This document shows positions 1 to 6,965 of a stretch of DNA of 10,143 nt, one piece after another. The position numbers and the translations under genes were made by a program. The number at the start of each line of letters is the position of its first letter. Within the stretch, counting starts at the first letter, position 1. Origin of the DNA: an uncultured Lentisphaeria bacterium (GTDB lineage Bacteria; Verrucomicrobiota; Lentisphaeria; JABSQK01; CAJWLW01); the NCBI GenBank assembly GCA_913042885.1, contig CAJWLW010000168.1, positions 1 through 10,143 of the forward strand, given 5' to 3'. The notes below the pieces were generated by a model, which was given only the letters and a program-made list of their open reading frames with translations, made no database searches and was not told the origin of the DNA.

Positions 1-1063
1 CCAGTGCCGGCACAATACCTTCGACCCGCGTCAACTCGAGAAACGCCGCGACTGCATCCGTGTCGTCAATCGGCACAAACTCGACCCGGTCGGTCACGAA
101 CAAATGCGAGTGTTCCGGGCCGATGCCGGGGTAATCGAGACCGGCACTGATCGAGTGGGCATTGATCACCTGCCCTTCATCAGTCTGCATGATGTAGGTT
201 TTGCTGCCGTGCAACACCCCGACGCTGCCGCCGCCAATTGCTGCCGCGTGCTTGCCGGTAGCCAGGCCGCTGCCCGCTGCTTCCACACCGATGAGTTGGA
301 CGGATGGCTCATCGATGAACGGCGCGAAAATGCCGATTGAATTGCTGCCGCCGCCTACACAGGCGACAACCGTGTCGGGCAACCGCCCTTCGCGCTCGAA
401 GAACTGCGCCCGGGTCTCGTCGCCGATCACCCGTTGGAATTCCCGGACCATAAGCGGATACGGATGCGGACCGGCGACCGAGCCGATGATGTAGAATGTG
501 TCATCGACCGTCGCCACCCAGTTACGCAGCGCTTCGTTCATGGCGTCCTTGAGTGTACCGGTACCGCTGGTGACGGGAATAACCCGGGCCCCCAGAAGCT
601 TCATGCGCTTGACGTTCTCCGCCTGGCGCCGAATATCCTCCTCGCCCATAAATATCTCGCATTCAAACTTGAAAATCGCGGCGGCCGTTGCGGTCGCAAC
701 ACCGTGCTGGCCGGCACCTGTTTCGGCAATGACCCGCCCCTTCCCCATGCGCTTCGCCAACAATCCCTGGCCGATCGTGTTGTTGATCTTGTGGGCGCCG
801 GTATGATTGAGGTCTTCGCGCTTGAAGTAGATCTGCGCACCGCCAAGCCGCGCAGTCAGCGCTTCAGCCTGGTACAACGCGGACGGGCGCCCGACATAGT
901 CGCGCATATAGCGATCGAACTCGGCATGAAACGACGGGTCGTCCCAAGCCTCGCGGAAGGCTTCGGCAAGATCGTTCACCGCGGGCATCAGGGTCTCGGC
1001 GATGTACTGGCCGCCGAACTCTCCGAAACGGCCGTCGAAAGTACGAAAATCTACACTGCTCAT
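1..1063 (-). CDS. trpB: Tryptophan synthase beta subunit (3' end cut by window edge)
   Basis: TrpB is the PLP enzyme that condenses indole with L-serine to give L-tryptophan, working with TrpA in the cytoplasm. The minus-strand frame is open from the ATG at 1063 to the window edge (354 codons of a family length near 400), so only the C-terminal tip is missing. Seen in the translation: the N-terminal [16 protein letters not shown] block (14-29), the PLP-lysine motif HTGAHKINN with K92, the AETGAGQHG motif with the catalytic Glu at 114, and the phosphate-binding GGGSN at 237-241. All key residues are intact. The start ATG overlaps the trpC stop (ATGA), so translation is probably coupled; a weak GAGAG sits upstream. 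trpA may follow beyond the left edge, but that cannot be seen. Identification is very secure. Confidence 0.98.
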   Translation of the reverse strand, partial: MSSVDFRTFDGRFGEFGGQYIAETLMPAVNDLAEAFREAWDDPSFHAEFDRYMRDYVGRPSALYQAEALTARLGGAQIYFKREDLNHTGAHKINNTIGQGLLAKRMGKGRVIAETGAGQHGVATATAAAIFKFECEIFMGEEDIRRQAENVKRMKLLGARVIPVTSGTGTLKDAMNEALRNWVATVDDTFYIIGSVAGPHPYPLMVREFQRVIGDETRAQFFEREGRLPDTVVACVGGGSNSIGIFAPFIDEPSVQLIGVEAAGSGLATGKHAAAIGGGSVGVLHGSKTYIMQTDEGQVINAHSISAGLDYPGIGPEHSHLFVTDRVEFVPIDDTDAVAAFLELTRVEGIVPAL

Positions 1064-1878
1064 GTGGTCTCTCTGCAAATAGTCCGGCATTGTACAAAAC
1101 TACGTACGACGGCAGCAGGATCGTCGCAGCGTACGAAGGCTTCACCAACGAGAAACCGGCCAATCCCCTGCTCCCACAACGCCGCGATATCCGCCGGATC
1201 ATGCAAGCCGGACTCGGCGACCAGCGTGCTGCGATCGGCAACAGCCTCAGCCATTTCGCTGGTGTGTCCGATCTCGGTGTCGAAGGTGTTGAGGTTGCGG
1301 TTGTTGATGCCGAGCAGGTCAAAATCGAGATGGGCGACCGCCCGGTCGATCTCCTCACGGCTATGTGTCTCGGCGAGCACGTCCATGCCCAGGCCATGCA
1401 CACAATCACACAGCGCTCGCGCCACGGCGTCCTCCAGGATGCTGAGGATGAGCAGAATGCAGTCGGCACCGAGAGCACGGCTCTCGTAGACCTGATATTC
1501 GTCGATGACAAAGTCCTTGCGCAGCATCGGCAGGCTCACGGCGGCGCGGGTGTCGGCGAAGTCGCGATCGCTGCCGAAGAAGAATGTCTCATCGGTGAGC
1601 ACGGACAACGCCGCAGCGCCGCCGTCTTCGTACGCCCCGGCCTGCACCGCGGCGTCGAGGTCCGGGCGAATACAGCCGAGCGAGGGCGAACCGCGTTTGA
1701 TTTCCGCGATGATGCCGGGCCGGCCGGTAGCCACAACAGCGTCGAGATGCGATGCAAACCCGCGTGGCGCCGACTGTTCGTCGAGTTGTGCCTGCAAGTC
1801 CGAGAGCGGGATACGCGCTTTTCGGACAGCGATTTCGTCGCGCTTGACTTCAACTATCTTGTCGAGGATCGTCGGCAT
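1060..1878 (-). CDS. trpC: Indole-3-glycerol-phosphate synthase
   Basis: IGPS closes the ring of 1-(2-carboxyphenylamino)-1-deoxyribulose 5-phosphate to indole-3-glycerol phosphate, releasing CO2 and water; it is cytosolic. The 272-residue protein is a single (beta/alpha)8 domain of normal length, with no fused TrpF domain. Visible catalytic and binding residues are E59 and K61 in [10 protein letters not shown]121 in LRKDF, E170 in VLAETH, N192 and R194 in GINNRNL, and E222/S223 in VAESG; all the expected positions are filled. The start gives the classical [17 protein letters not shown]-terminus; no strong Shine-Dalgarno is present. It is the first gene of the visible trp unit, with a promoter at 1938-1966 and a 4-bp overlap into trpB. 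The usual intervening trpF is not here. I see no leader peptide rich in Trp codons. Confidence 0.97.
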   Translation of the reverse strand: MPTILDKIVEVKRDEIAVRKARIPLSDLQAQLDEQSAPRGFASHLDAVVATGRPGIIAEIKRGSPSLGCIRPDLDAAVQAGAYEDGGAAALSVLTDETFFFGSDRDFADTRAAVSLPMLRKDFVIDEYQVYESRALGADCILLILSILEDAVARALCDCVHGLGMDVLAETHSREEIDRAVAHLDFDLLGINNRNLNTFDTEIGHTSEMAEAVADRSTLVAESGLHDPADIAALWEQGIGRFLVGEAFVRCDDPAAVVRSFVQCRTICRETT

Positions 1879-1937
1879 AAATGCCCATTGCGAAAGTAAG
1901 GAAAAAAGGCTTTACAGGGGCGCGGGAACTAACGATT

Positions 1938-1966
1938 ATTGTACAGTCCGCGTGACGGGTTGTCAA
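1938..1966 (-). promoter_or_regulatory. Sigma70-type promoter of trpCB
   Basis: Read on the minus strand, TTGACA (1966-1961, perfect -35) is followed after exactly 17 bases by TACAAT (1943-1938, 5 of 6 to the -10 consensus). The predicted transcription start is near 1931, leaving an untranslated leader of about 50 nt before the trpC ATG at 1878. The leader shows no Trp-codon leader ORF, no clear attenuator hairpin and no convincing TrpR palindrome, so the mode of regulation is not visible. Promoter strength is inferred from consensus match only. Confidence 0.75.
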
Positions 1967-2032
1967 CGTGGACAGACTCTCCCGCAGCAGAGCCCGATCG
2001 AGCAAAGGCAGGGTAGATTTTCGGATTCCAGA

Positions 2033-2635
2033 CTACTCGCCGCAGAACTTCAACTGCACATATCGCGCTGCATAGTCAAAATACGAATAGTGAATCTCGC
2101 GCCTAAAAACTGCTACAGCGATTCTCCGGAAAACATTGTCGACATCGTATTGGTCGTCCGCATCCAGTCCGCAAAATATCAGTGCACGGATAACCACGTG
2201 TGACAACGACAACGGATGCGTGGCATGTCTGTCGAATCGATCAGAATCTTTGAACTCGATCAGCCAGTCATAGAGGGTCAGGCCAGATGGGAGCTTCAGA
2301 TTTTCCTCGGCGTCCATATCGAGGACCTCCGGCAGAATCGCCAGTACCAGCAAAAGATCGTGCAGCAACTGCGGAGCCCCTTCCACATTCCGGAGGCCGC
2401 TGTGGAGGAACTGCTCCTCTACCTGGTACACCTCCTGCATTAACCAGGCAATTTCATTTACGGATTCAGGCGGTAACGACTCGTGTTTTTTTAATTGCCC
2501 ACACAAGCAGACAATGTTCTGCCGCAGCTCATGAATAGTGTTGCGGTTTATTTCCGACGACAAAAGTCGCCGCAATTCCAGAACGAACGTTCCAGATAAA
2601 ACATCGATGGTGCATTCAGCGAGGTTTTCTTCCAT
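2033..2635 (-). CDS. Hypothetical helical protein, family not recognised
   Basis: This is a 200-residue open frame starting MEENLAECTIDVLSG and ending KFCGE. I do not recognise the family. It looks soluble and mostly helical: it is rich in Leu, Glu and Asp, lacks a signal peptide, and has no clear membrane segment, although residues 88-106 (around LLHDLLLVLAILPEVL) form a strongly hydrophobic helix. Four scattered Cys do not form a paired metal motif. The gene is more AT-rich (about 48% GC where sampled) than the trp genes beside it. It lies upstream of trpC on the same strand with a 154-bp gap containing the separate trp promoter, so it is probably its own unit. It is divergent from the kinase gene at 2898, which could hint at a shared regulatory region. 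The start has only a weak GGAT upstream. That it is coding is fairly likely from its length and protein-like composition; the function is unknown. Confidence 0.6.
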   Translation of the reverse strand: MEENLAECTIDVLSGTFVLELRRLLSSEINRNTIHELRQNIVCLCGQLKKHESLPPESVNEIAWLMQEVYQVEEQFLHSGLRNVEGAPQLLHDLLLVLAILPEVLDMDAEENLKLPSGLTLYDWLIEFKDSDRFDRHATHPLSLSHVVIRALIFCGLDADDQYDVDNVFRRIAVAVFRREIHYSYFDYAARYVQLKFCGE

Positions 2636-2897
2636 GATCCAAACGGGGCGTTTTGGTGTGACTCCGAAAGCAGGGCGTCCTTATAAACATAGTCTCGAAT
2701 CGAATCGGTCATAGAGGACAGGATGGAATTCTGGACCGTAAACTCGGAAATATGATTCGGTCACCTCAGCTCTTCGCTCATTTCTTACCCAAAATTGCAC
2801 TGACCGTTCCTCACCCTCCTGTTTCTGATTGCAGCAATGCATAGGCAAGACTATTCTACAAGACACCCTTCACGCGCCACCAATACCCATCAGTTGA
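2636..2897. other. Divergent intergenic region
   Basis: This spacer separates the unknown minus-strand gene from the plus-strand kinase gene and should hold both promoters. No near-consensus promoter is seen on either strand. The best plus-strand pair is TTGCAG (2829) with TATTCT (2852) at 17-bp spacing, matching only 3 of 6 and 4 of 6. A small minus-strand frame (2681-2866) has no recognisable features and is treated as non-coding. Confidence 0.4.
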
Positions 2898-4214
2898 ATG
2901 AGCCGTGACCAGATTCGAATTCTGATTGCCCAGGATCCCATGCCCCGGGAGTCCTTTCTTGCGGGCATCCTGCATCAGGCGGGATATACTCATGTCCAGG
3001 TTGTGGGGTCACGGGAAGCCGCGCTGCAGGCACTGGACATCAGCACCTCGAGCAACGGACGCTACGTCACCGGCACGGCGAAACAGTTGCCGGCTGTGGC
3101 GATCACGCATATGACCTTGGCACCGGACGACAATCGCGACCTGTGCGGCGCGATCAAAGCTGCCTACGGCCGGCGCCTGCCGATTATCATGGTGTTGGGC
3201 GACGACTCGGTCGATGACCACGTCAGGATGATCGATGCAGGTGCCGACGCCTTTGTAGTCGAACCGGTGTCCCCCAATGCGTTACTGGACAACCTGTCGC
3301 AACTGCTCGGATCTCAGACGAAACCCGAGGACATCGGCAGCGACACGCAAATCAACATTGTGCTGGAAACCCAGGCCGCAGTACCGAAGATCGGCGACGA
3401 GATCGATGGCTATCGTATCGTCGAATTACTGAGCTGCGCGGGGCGTATCTATGTATACCGTGTCGAGGATCACGCCGGTCGAACATTCGCGATGAAGATG
3501 CTCAACGCCTCGGGTGACGCCGAAGAGCACATCCTGCTGAGGTTCGAGCGTGAGGTCGACATCATGTCGAGCATCGATCACCCGAATGTGGTGCGTTTCA
3601 TCGACCGCGGCAGCTATGCGGACAACAGTTATATGCTGATGGAATACGTCTCGGGTCGGCACCTGGAGGACCTTTTGGCTGAGCATCCGGACGGGCTTGA
3701 TTTCGCCACCATCTATACTGTTGCAACAGGACTGGTGCAGGCATTGGAGTCAGTACACGAGATGGGTATTATCCACCGGGACATAAAGTTGACGAACGTT
3801 TTCCTGACAGACGACGACGAAATCAAGGTCGGTGATTTCGGCATCGCGGTGCGCATGGGGGAGACGCGATTCACGTCTATGGGCTATTGCGTCGGGACGC
3901 CGCTGTATATGGCACCGGAACAGGCGCGCGGTCAGGACGCGACGCCGGAGACGGATATTTACTCATTCGGCGGCACGCTGTACCATCTGATTACGGGACA
4001 GCCACCGTTCTCGGCGGGAAACGCACTGGAAGTGATCCAGCGTCACCTGAACGATGATGTACCACCGCCGCTGGCTCAGTGGCGGCCGGAAGTCGCGCGC
4101 TCATGGGACGTGCTGATCGTCGATCGCTGCATGGCAACGGCGCCGAGGAACCGGCCGAGTTCGATGGCGGAGCTGGCAGCAAAGTTGCCGCATCTGAAGG
4201 CGGATCGCTTCTGA
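2898..4214 (+). CDS. Pseudo-receiver / Hanks-type Ser/Thr protein kinase fusion
   Basis: The 438-residue protein has a receiver-like domain (about 6-137), a linker, and a Ser/Thr protein kinase domain (about 171-433); there is no membrane segment, so it is probably cytosolic. Kinase motifs are present: ATP-anchoring K200 in FAMK, alpha-C Glu near 217-219, H293-R294-D295 with K297 and N300, D313-F314-G315, and A339-P340-E341. Catalysis is therefore plausible. The glycine loop is unusual: the segment at 179-187, SCAGRIYVY, keeps only one of the usual glycines. In the receiver-like part the phospho-acceptor Asp position is replaced (AITHMTLAP, 68-76) and the conserved Lys before Pro is Glu (E122 in VVEPV), so two-component phosphorylation is unlikely. 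The start at 2898 is needed for the first strand (IRILIAQD) of the receiver fold, though no Shine-Dalgarno is visible. A later ATG at 2940 has a better AGGAT but would remove that strand. Substrates are unknown. Confidence 0.88.
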   Translation: MSRDQIRILIAQDPMPRESFLAGILHQAGYTHVQVVGSREAALQALDISTSSNGRYVTGTAKQLPAVAITHMTLAPDDNRDLCGAIKAAYGRRLPIIMVLGDDSVDDHVRMIDAGADAFVVEPVSPNALLDNLSQLLGSQTKPEDIGSDTQINIVLETQAAVPKIGDEIDGYRIVELLSCAGRIYVYRVEDHAGRTFAMKMLNASGDAEEHILLRFEREVDIMSSIDHPNVVRFIDRGSYADNSYMLMEYVSGRHLEDLLAEHPDGLDFATIYTVATGLVQALESVHEMGIIHRDIKLTNVFLTDDDEIKVGDFGIAVRMGETRFTSMGYCVGTPLYMAPEQARGQDATPETDIYSFGGTLYHLITGQPPFSAGNALEVIQRHLNDDVPPPLAQWRPEVARSWDVLIVDRCMATAPRNRPSSMAELAAKLPHLKADRF

Positions 4215-4360
4215 CTTCGAAGTGGGTACCGGGCCGCGGCAATACGGAAACACAAAACGCCGTTTCCCATTCAACACGCCTTACGGATTCCCTTGCGCTC
4301 AGGATCTGTGACATTAATGGCCCCGGCTCTCCACCAGACCATCAGCCAACCGCAACGGCA

Positions 4361-5044
4361 TCAGATGAGATCGTCCACTTGGATGAAATGCGGGCGGAAC
4401 ATGCGCCCGAGTTCGTGTTCCATCTTTTCGCTCGACAGGAAGTAGGTCGACAGGCTCTCGTAGTCCTCGACTGGAAAAGCCATGGAGAAGGTCGGCTTGC
4501 CGGTGTCCCGGTCGAAGGCCAGAAACATCAGCTGCGACTCGGTTGTGTTGCCGAAATCAAACAGCAGCTCGTGGCGGATGGTGTCGAGGTTGTCGCAATT
4601 CTGGTATAATTGGTATTTGATGTATTCGATGATCCGGTCGTCGAACTGCCGCTGATGTATGGCAATCTTCTCGATCAGCGCGTTGCGTTTGGTGACGAGC
4701 CGGCAGCCGGGACGTTCCTCGCTCGAAAAATCCTTGAACACCGTGTCATAGACTTTTTCGACTTGGAGAACAGCGTCATCGAGCCGTTCAATGATTGTCG
4801 GCGGCAAATAATAGACCATCCAGCGCCCGGCGTCGTCGCGATAGAGAATTGGCGTTTCGTAGAGGAAGTCCGTCTCGCAGGCTTCACAGTGCACAGTGTT
4901 CAGGCTCCCTGAAAAAAGGCTCTTGAGATCGCCTGTTTGCAGGTCGGTGAGTACAGTGACAGGTGCAAACGAGGTCTCCGCCTCGCACTTGGGGCAACTT
5001 GCCTCCAGGGCAGTCAAGTCAGAAGTCTTCCGCTCGCTATTCAT
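4361..5044 (-). CDS. CpXC-domain protein
   Basis: The predicted product is 227 residues from the ATG at 5044. An in-frame ATG at 5122 would add 26 residues that look unlike a family N-terminus; neither start has a good Shine-Dalgarno, so the choice is a judgement. The N-terminal half carries two CxxC pairs, CPKC (C17, C20) and CEAC (C53, C56), followed by TPILYRDDAGRWMVYYLPP. This arrangement fits the CpXC domain (PF14353), a probable zinc-binding ribbon of unknown function. The C-terminal half is predicted helical and strand-mixed, with many acidic residues; no catalytic motif is recognised. No signal peptide or membrane segment is seen, so it is likely cytoplasmic. It is convergent with the kinase gene (146-bp gap, no clear terminator) and divergent from the MBL-fold gene. 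The role is unknown. Confidence 0.75.
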   Translation of the reverse strand: MNSERKTSDLTALEASCPKCEAETSFAPVTVLTDLQTGDLKSLFSGSLNTVHCEACETDFLYETPILYRDDAGRWMVYYLPPTIIERLDDAVLQVEKVYDTVFKDFSSEERPGCRLVTKRNALIEKIAIHQRQFDDRIIEYIKYQLYQNCDNLDTIRHELLFDFGNTTESQLMFLAFDRDTGKPTFSMAFPVEDYESLSTYFLSSEKMEHELGRMFRPHFIQVDDLI

Positions 5045-5159
5045 AAGGCTAATGTCATGCGCGATGTTCAAAAAATCAACCGGCACAGAACGATTCGCGT
5101 GCACGCAGGATACATGCCGCAACGCTCGAACGGCAACTTAACCCGGCCAACGCATGACT

Positions 5160-5218
5160 CAGCCGACAGGCTCACGTATCCCCGGCTAAAGCTGCGCTGC
5201 GAAGGATCGAGCCGGCTG
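5160..5218. repeat. Structured GC-rich inverted-repeat patch
   Basis: Outer arms CAGCCG (5160-5165) and CGGCTG (5213-5218) are reverse complements. Inside lie AGCC-GACA-GGCT (5161-5172) and the near-palindrome CGGCTAAAGCTG (5183-5194), followed by doubled GCTGC. The pattern resembles REP-like intergenic hairpin elements, but only one copy is in the window, so repetition in the genome cannot be shown. It could equally be a transcript-end or regulatory structure. Confidence 0.35.
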
Positions 5219-5308
5219 CTACAAGTCACTGATCGGATCACGGTGACGGTTCGGAAAACTTAGCATCGTTGGAGAATCCACAGGCAGGATTCGCTCGTAC
5301 AAAACCGA

Positions 5309-5326
5309 ATTCAAGCAATATTGAAT
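5309..5326. promoter_or_regulatory. Dyad symmetry, possible operator before the MBL gene
   Basis: ATTCAA-GCAATA-TTGAAT is a perfect 6-bp inverted repeat around a 6-bp spacer, ending 31 bp before the MBL start codon. A further ATTCAA half-site follows at about 5336-5341. The position and shape suit a regulator binding site, but no partner regulator is in the window and AT-rich dyads also arise by chance. Confidence 0.3.
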
Positions 5327-5357
5327 ATCAACAACATTCAACCGCAGGAAGCAATTC

Positions 5358-6089
5358 ATGAGCGTTCATTTGCAATGGTTCGGCCTGGCGACTTTTCGCC
5401 TCTGGGAAGAAGGCGGCTTATCACTCGCTATGGATCCGTATTCGCCACCCGTGGTTGCCAACGCCTGCGGAATTTCGGACCCCGCCGTGCTCGACTTCAA
5501 AATAGAGGCGGATACCGTTATCTGCAGTTCATTGACGGACGAGGCACATTCCTACGTGCAGGCGGTCGAGGGTTATGGGCAGGTCATCAACGCCCTGGAC
5601 GTGGCCCAGGGAACGATCCAGCCCGAGATCAATAATGAGCTCATCTATGCGGTCCAAGCAACCGAGGCCCCCCACCACCCCGAGGGCCCCGATGACAATG
5701 CCTTGTACGCGTTTAAGGCCGGGGGTCTATGGATTCTGCACATGGGTGACCTCGGCTACGGCATCGGCGCCGATGAACTGGCACCGTTTGCCGGGCACTG
5801 TGACGTGTTGCTCGCACTCGTCGGAGAGCATCTGACCCTGCGCCTGGAAGACCTGGATCCGATGATCGACATCCTCGAGCCCACGTGGATTCTGCCGATG
5901 CATTACAACTGCCCGCCAATCACCGCGGGCATGACCAAGCTGAACGGGTTCCTCGAGCGCCGCCCCCAGGATCCGGTTGTCTTTGTCCGCAACCACACCG
6001 TGACCCTGCCGCTGCCCAGGGTTGAGTGCTCCAGGCCAACGATCGTTGTGCTGGAACCGGCGGGATATGAGGCGACCGAGACGTTTTGA
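5358..6089 (+). CDS. Metallo-beta-lactamase-fold protein (UlaG/COG2220-like) with eroded metal site
   Basis: The 243-residue protein fits the COG2220 branch of the MBL fold: WFGLATFRLWEEGG and MDPY (25-28) at the start, then NALYAFKAGGLWILHMGDLG (114-133) and WILPMHY (177-183). In typical relatives the second strand pair is followed by SHDHPDHN, giving the HxHxDH zinc motif. Here the same place reads SSLTDEAHS (57-65), leaving only H64. Candidates for later metal ligands remain: H106/H107, D131 and H182. It may bind one metal or none, so hydrolase activity is uncertain; a non-enzymatic role is possible. The start is well supported by AGGAAG (5346-5351), 6 bp before the ATG. No signal peptide is seen. 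It is monocistronic and convergent with the operon to its right. The family assignment is good, the substrate unknown. Confidence 0.82.
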   Translation: MSVHLQWFGLATFRLWEEGGLSLAMDPYSPPVVANACGISDPAVLDFKIEADTVICSSLTDEAHSYVQAVEGYGQVINALDVAQGTIQPEINNELIYAVQATEAPHHPEGPDDNALYAFKAGGLWILHMGDLGYGIGADELAPFAGHCDVLLALVGEHLTLRLEDLDPMIDILEPTWILPMHYNCPPITAGMTKLNGFLERRPQDPVVFVRNHTVTLPLPRVECSRPTIVVLEPAGYEATETF

Positions 6090-6139
6090 GGGGGATCAGT
6101 ACCACGCTGCCTTTGCGCTCGTCCCACATAACCCCAGCG

Positions 6140-6913
6140 TCAGGAAAACACCGTGCGAAAAGCTTCGATAGCCGCGTAATCATCCGCTTTCGGAAAGGCT
6201 TCCAGCCCGACATGACCGGTATAGCCAACGTCGCGTAACACCTGCGCGATATGTGGGTAGTTGATCTCGCCGGTGCCCGGTTCATGGCGGCCCGGGACAT
6301 CCGCCACGTGTACATAGCCAAGCACGCTTGCGGTCTGACGGATGAGTTCGCTAACATTGCCTTCTTCGATCTGCGCGTGATACACATCGAGCAGCAACTT
6401 CAGGCGCGGACTGGCGACTTCCTCGACCAGCCGCAGGCCGTCTTCGATGAGCGGACACGGGTACCCGGCGTGATCAGTTTTCGTGTTCATGATTTCGAAA
6501 CTGTAGGTCACGTCATATTTCTCGGCCAGCTCGGCCAGGCGGCAGCCGCACTTATAGATGGTGATCCACTTCGTCGCCGGATGCTCAGCAGCCGCATGAA
6601 CGACCTCCCCTTTAGCGTTCAGCTCGCCGGTGGCGATCGCCAGGTTTTGGCAGCCGAGTCGAGCTGCAACCTCGAGGTTGGCCTCGACGCCCTCGAAAAA
6701 CGTCTCGACACCGTCGGGGTGCACCATGCTCCCGCCACGCCACCCGGTTATAGCGCCAATGGTGATCTCCGAGTCGGCAGCGATCTCGTCCAGGGCATCA
6801 TCCTCCCAGTCCCAAAGATCGGCGGCAAAACCGGCAGCCGCGATCGCCCGTACACGTTCGAGAAATGGAAGGTTCTGCAGGACAGTGCCGGCACAAATGG
6901 AAAGTTGAAACAT
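6140..6913 (-). CDS. hyi: Hydroxypyruvate isomerase-like TIM-barrel protein
   Basis: Hydroxypyruvate isomerase interconverts hydroxypyruvate and tartronate semialdehyde. The 257-residue length fits the family. The strongest mark is VADVPGRHEPGTGEINYP (203-220), close to the Hyi signature. Candidate metal ligands in order are E140 (SFEIMNTK), D176 (LLDVYH), H202 (where many Hyi have Gln) and E238 (GLEAFP); the tail GLEAFPKADD also departs from the usual GCEYKP-like ending. It is therefore Hyi-like rather than certainly Hyi; another 3-carbon or sugar-acid isomerase is possible. It is the third gene of a minus-strand set, 52 bp after the aldolase gene, in a gap with 7-bp tandem repeats. The start gives the canonical MFQLSICAGTVLQNLPFLER N-terminus, but no Shine-Dalgarno precedes it. 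Confidence 0.85.
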   Translation of the reverse strand: MFQLSICAGTVLQNLPFLERVRAIAAAGFAADLWDWEDDALDEIAADSEITIGAITGWRGGSMVHPDGVETFFEGVEANLEVAARLGCQNLAIATGELNAKGEVVHAAAEHPATKWITIYKCGCRLAELAEKYDVTYSFEIMNTKTDHAGYPCPLIEDGLRLVEEVASPRLKLLLDVYHAQIEEGNVSELIRQTASVLGYVHVADVPGRHEPGTGEINYPHIAQVLRDVGYTGHVGLEAFPKADDYAAIEAFRTVFS

Positions 6914-6924
6914 GGGAAGTCGCG

Positions 6925-6955
6925 AGGTTTCAGGTTTCGGCTGGCAGATGGCAGG
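6925..6955. repeat. Two adjacent 7-bp tandem duplications
   Basis: AGGTTTC occurs twice in tandem (6925-6938) and, three bases on, TGGCAGA/TGGCAGG forms a second imperfect tandem pair (6942-6955). Both sit in the 52-bp gap between the aldolase and Hyi-like genes. The copies are too few for a formal minisatellite, but two different heptamer duplications side by side are unlikely by chance. Confidence 0.5.
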
Positions 6956-6965
6956 TGACTCAACC

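Larger units (their letters stand above)
5045..5357. other. Divergent intergenic region between CpXC and MBL genes
   Basis: About 310 bp with no convincing gene; small frames on both strands look random. It holds a cluster of short GC-rich inverted arms (5160-5218) and an AT-rich dyad (5309-5326) just before the MBL gene. I see no near-consensus promoter for either gene. If the CpXC gene starts at 5122 instead of 5044, part of this region is coding. Confidence 0.5.

Noticed and set aside
434..1489. Long plus-strand open frames over the trp genes (434-1489 and 1090-1899)
   Set aside because: They lie antisense to clearly identified trpB and trpC, have no family resemblance, and are expected shadows in GC-rich coding DNA.
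1915..1945. TrpR-like operator around the trpC transcription start
   Set aside because: A GTAC half and a TTAGT-like half can be picked out, but together they do not form a palindrome with the right spacing.
2829..2857. Possible plus-strand promoter TTGCAG-17-TATTCT before the kinase
   Set aside because: Only 3 of 6 and 4 of 6 matches, a level expected by chance in 260 bp.
2681..2866. Minus-strand 61-residue frame in the kinase upstream region
   Set aside because: No motif, no ribosome-binding site, and a composition that looks random; it occupies the expected divergent promoter region.
4246..4267. Inverted repeat GGAAAC/GTTTCC between the convergent kinase and CpXC genes
   Set aside because: 6-bp arms with a 10-base loop and no T-run on either strand; too weak to call a terminator.
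6104..6140. Inverted repeat ACGCTG/CAGCGT between the convergent MBL and Hyi-like genes
   Set aside because: The loop is about 25 bases and no T-run follows; the right arm touches the Hyi-like stop codon. Not a convincing terminator.
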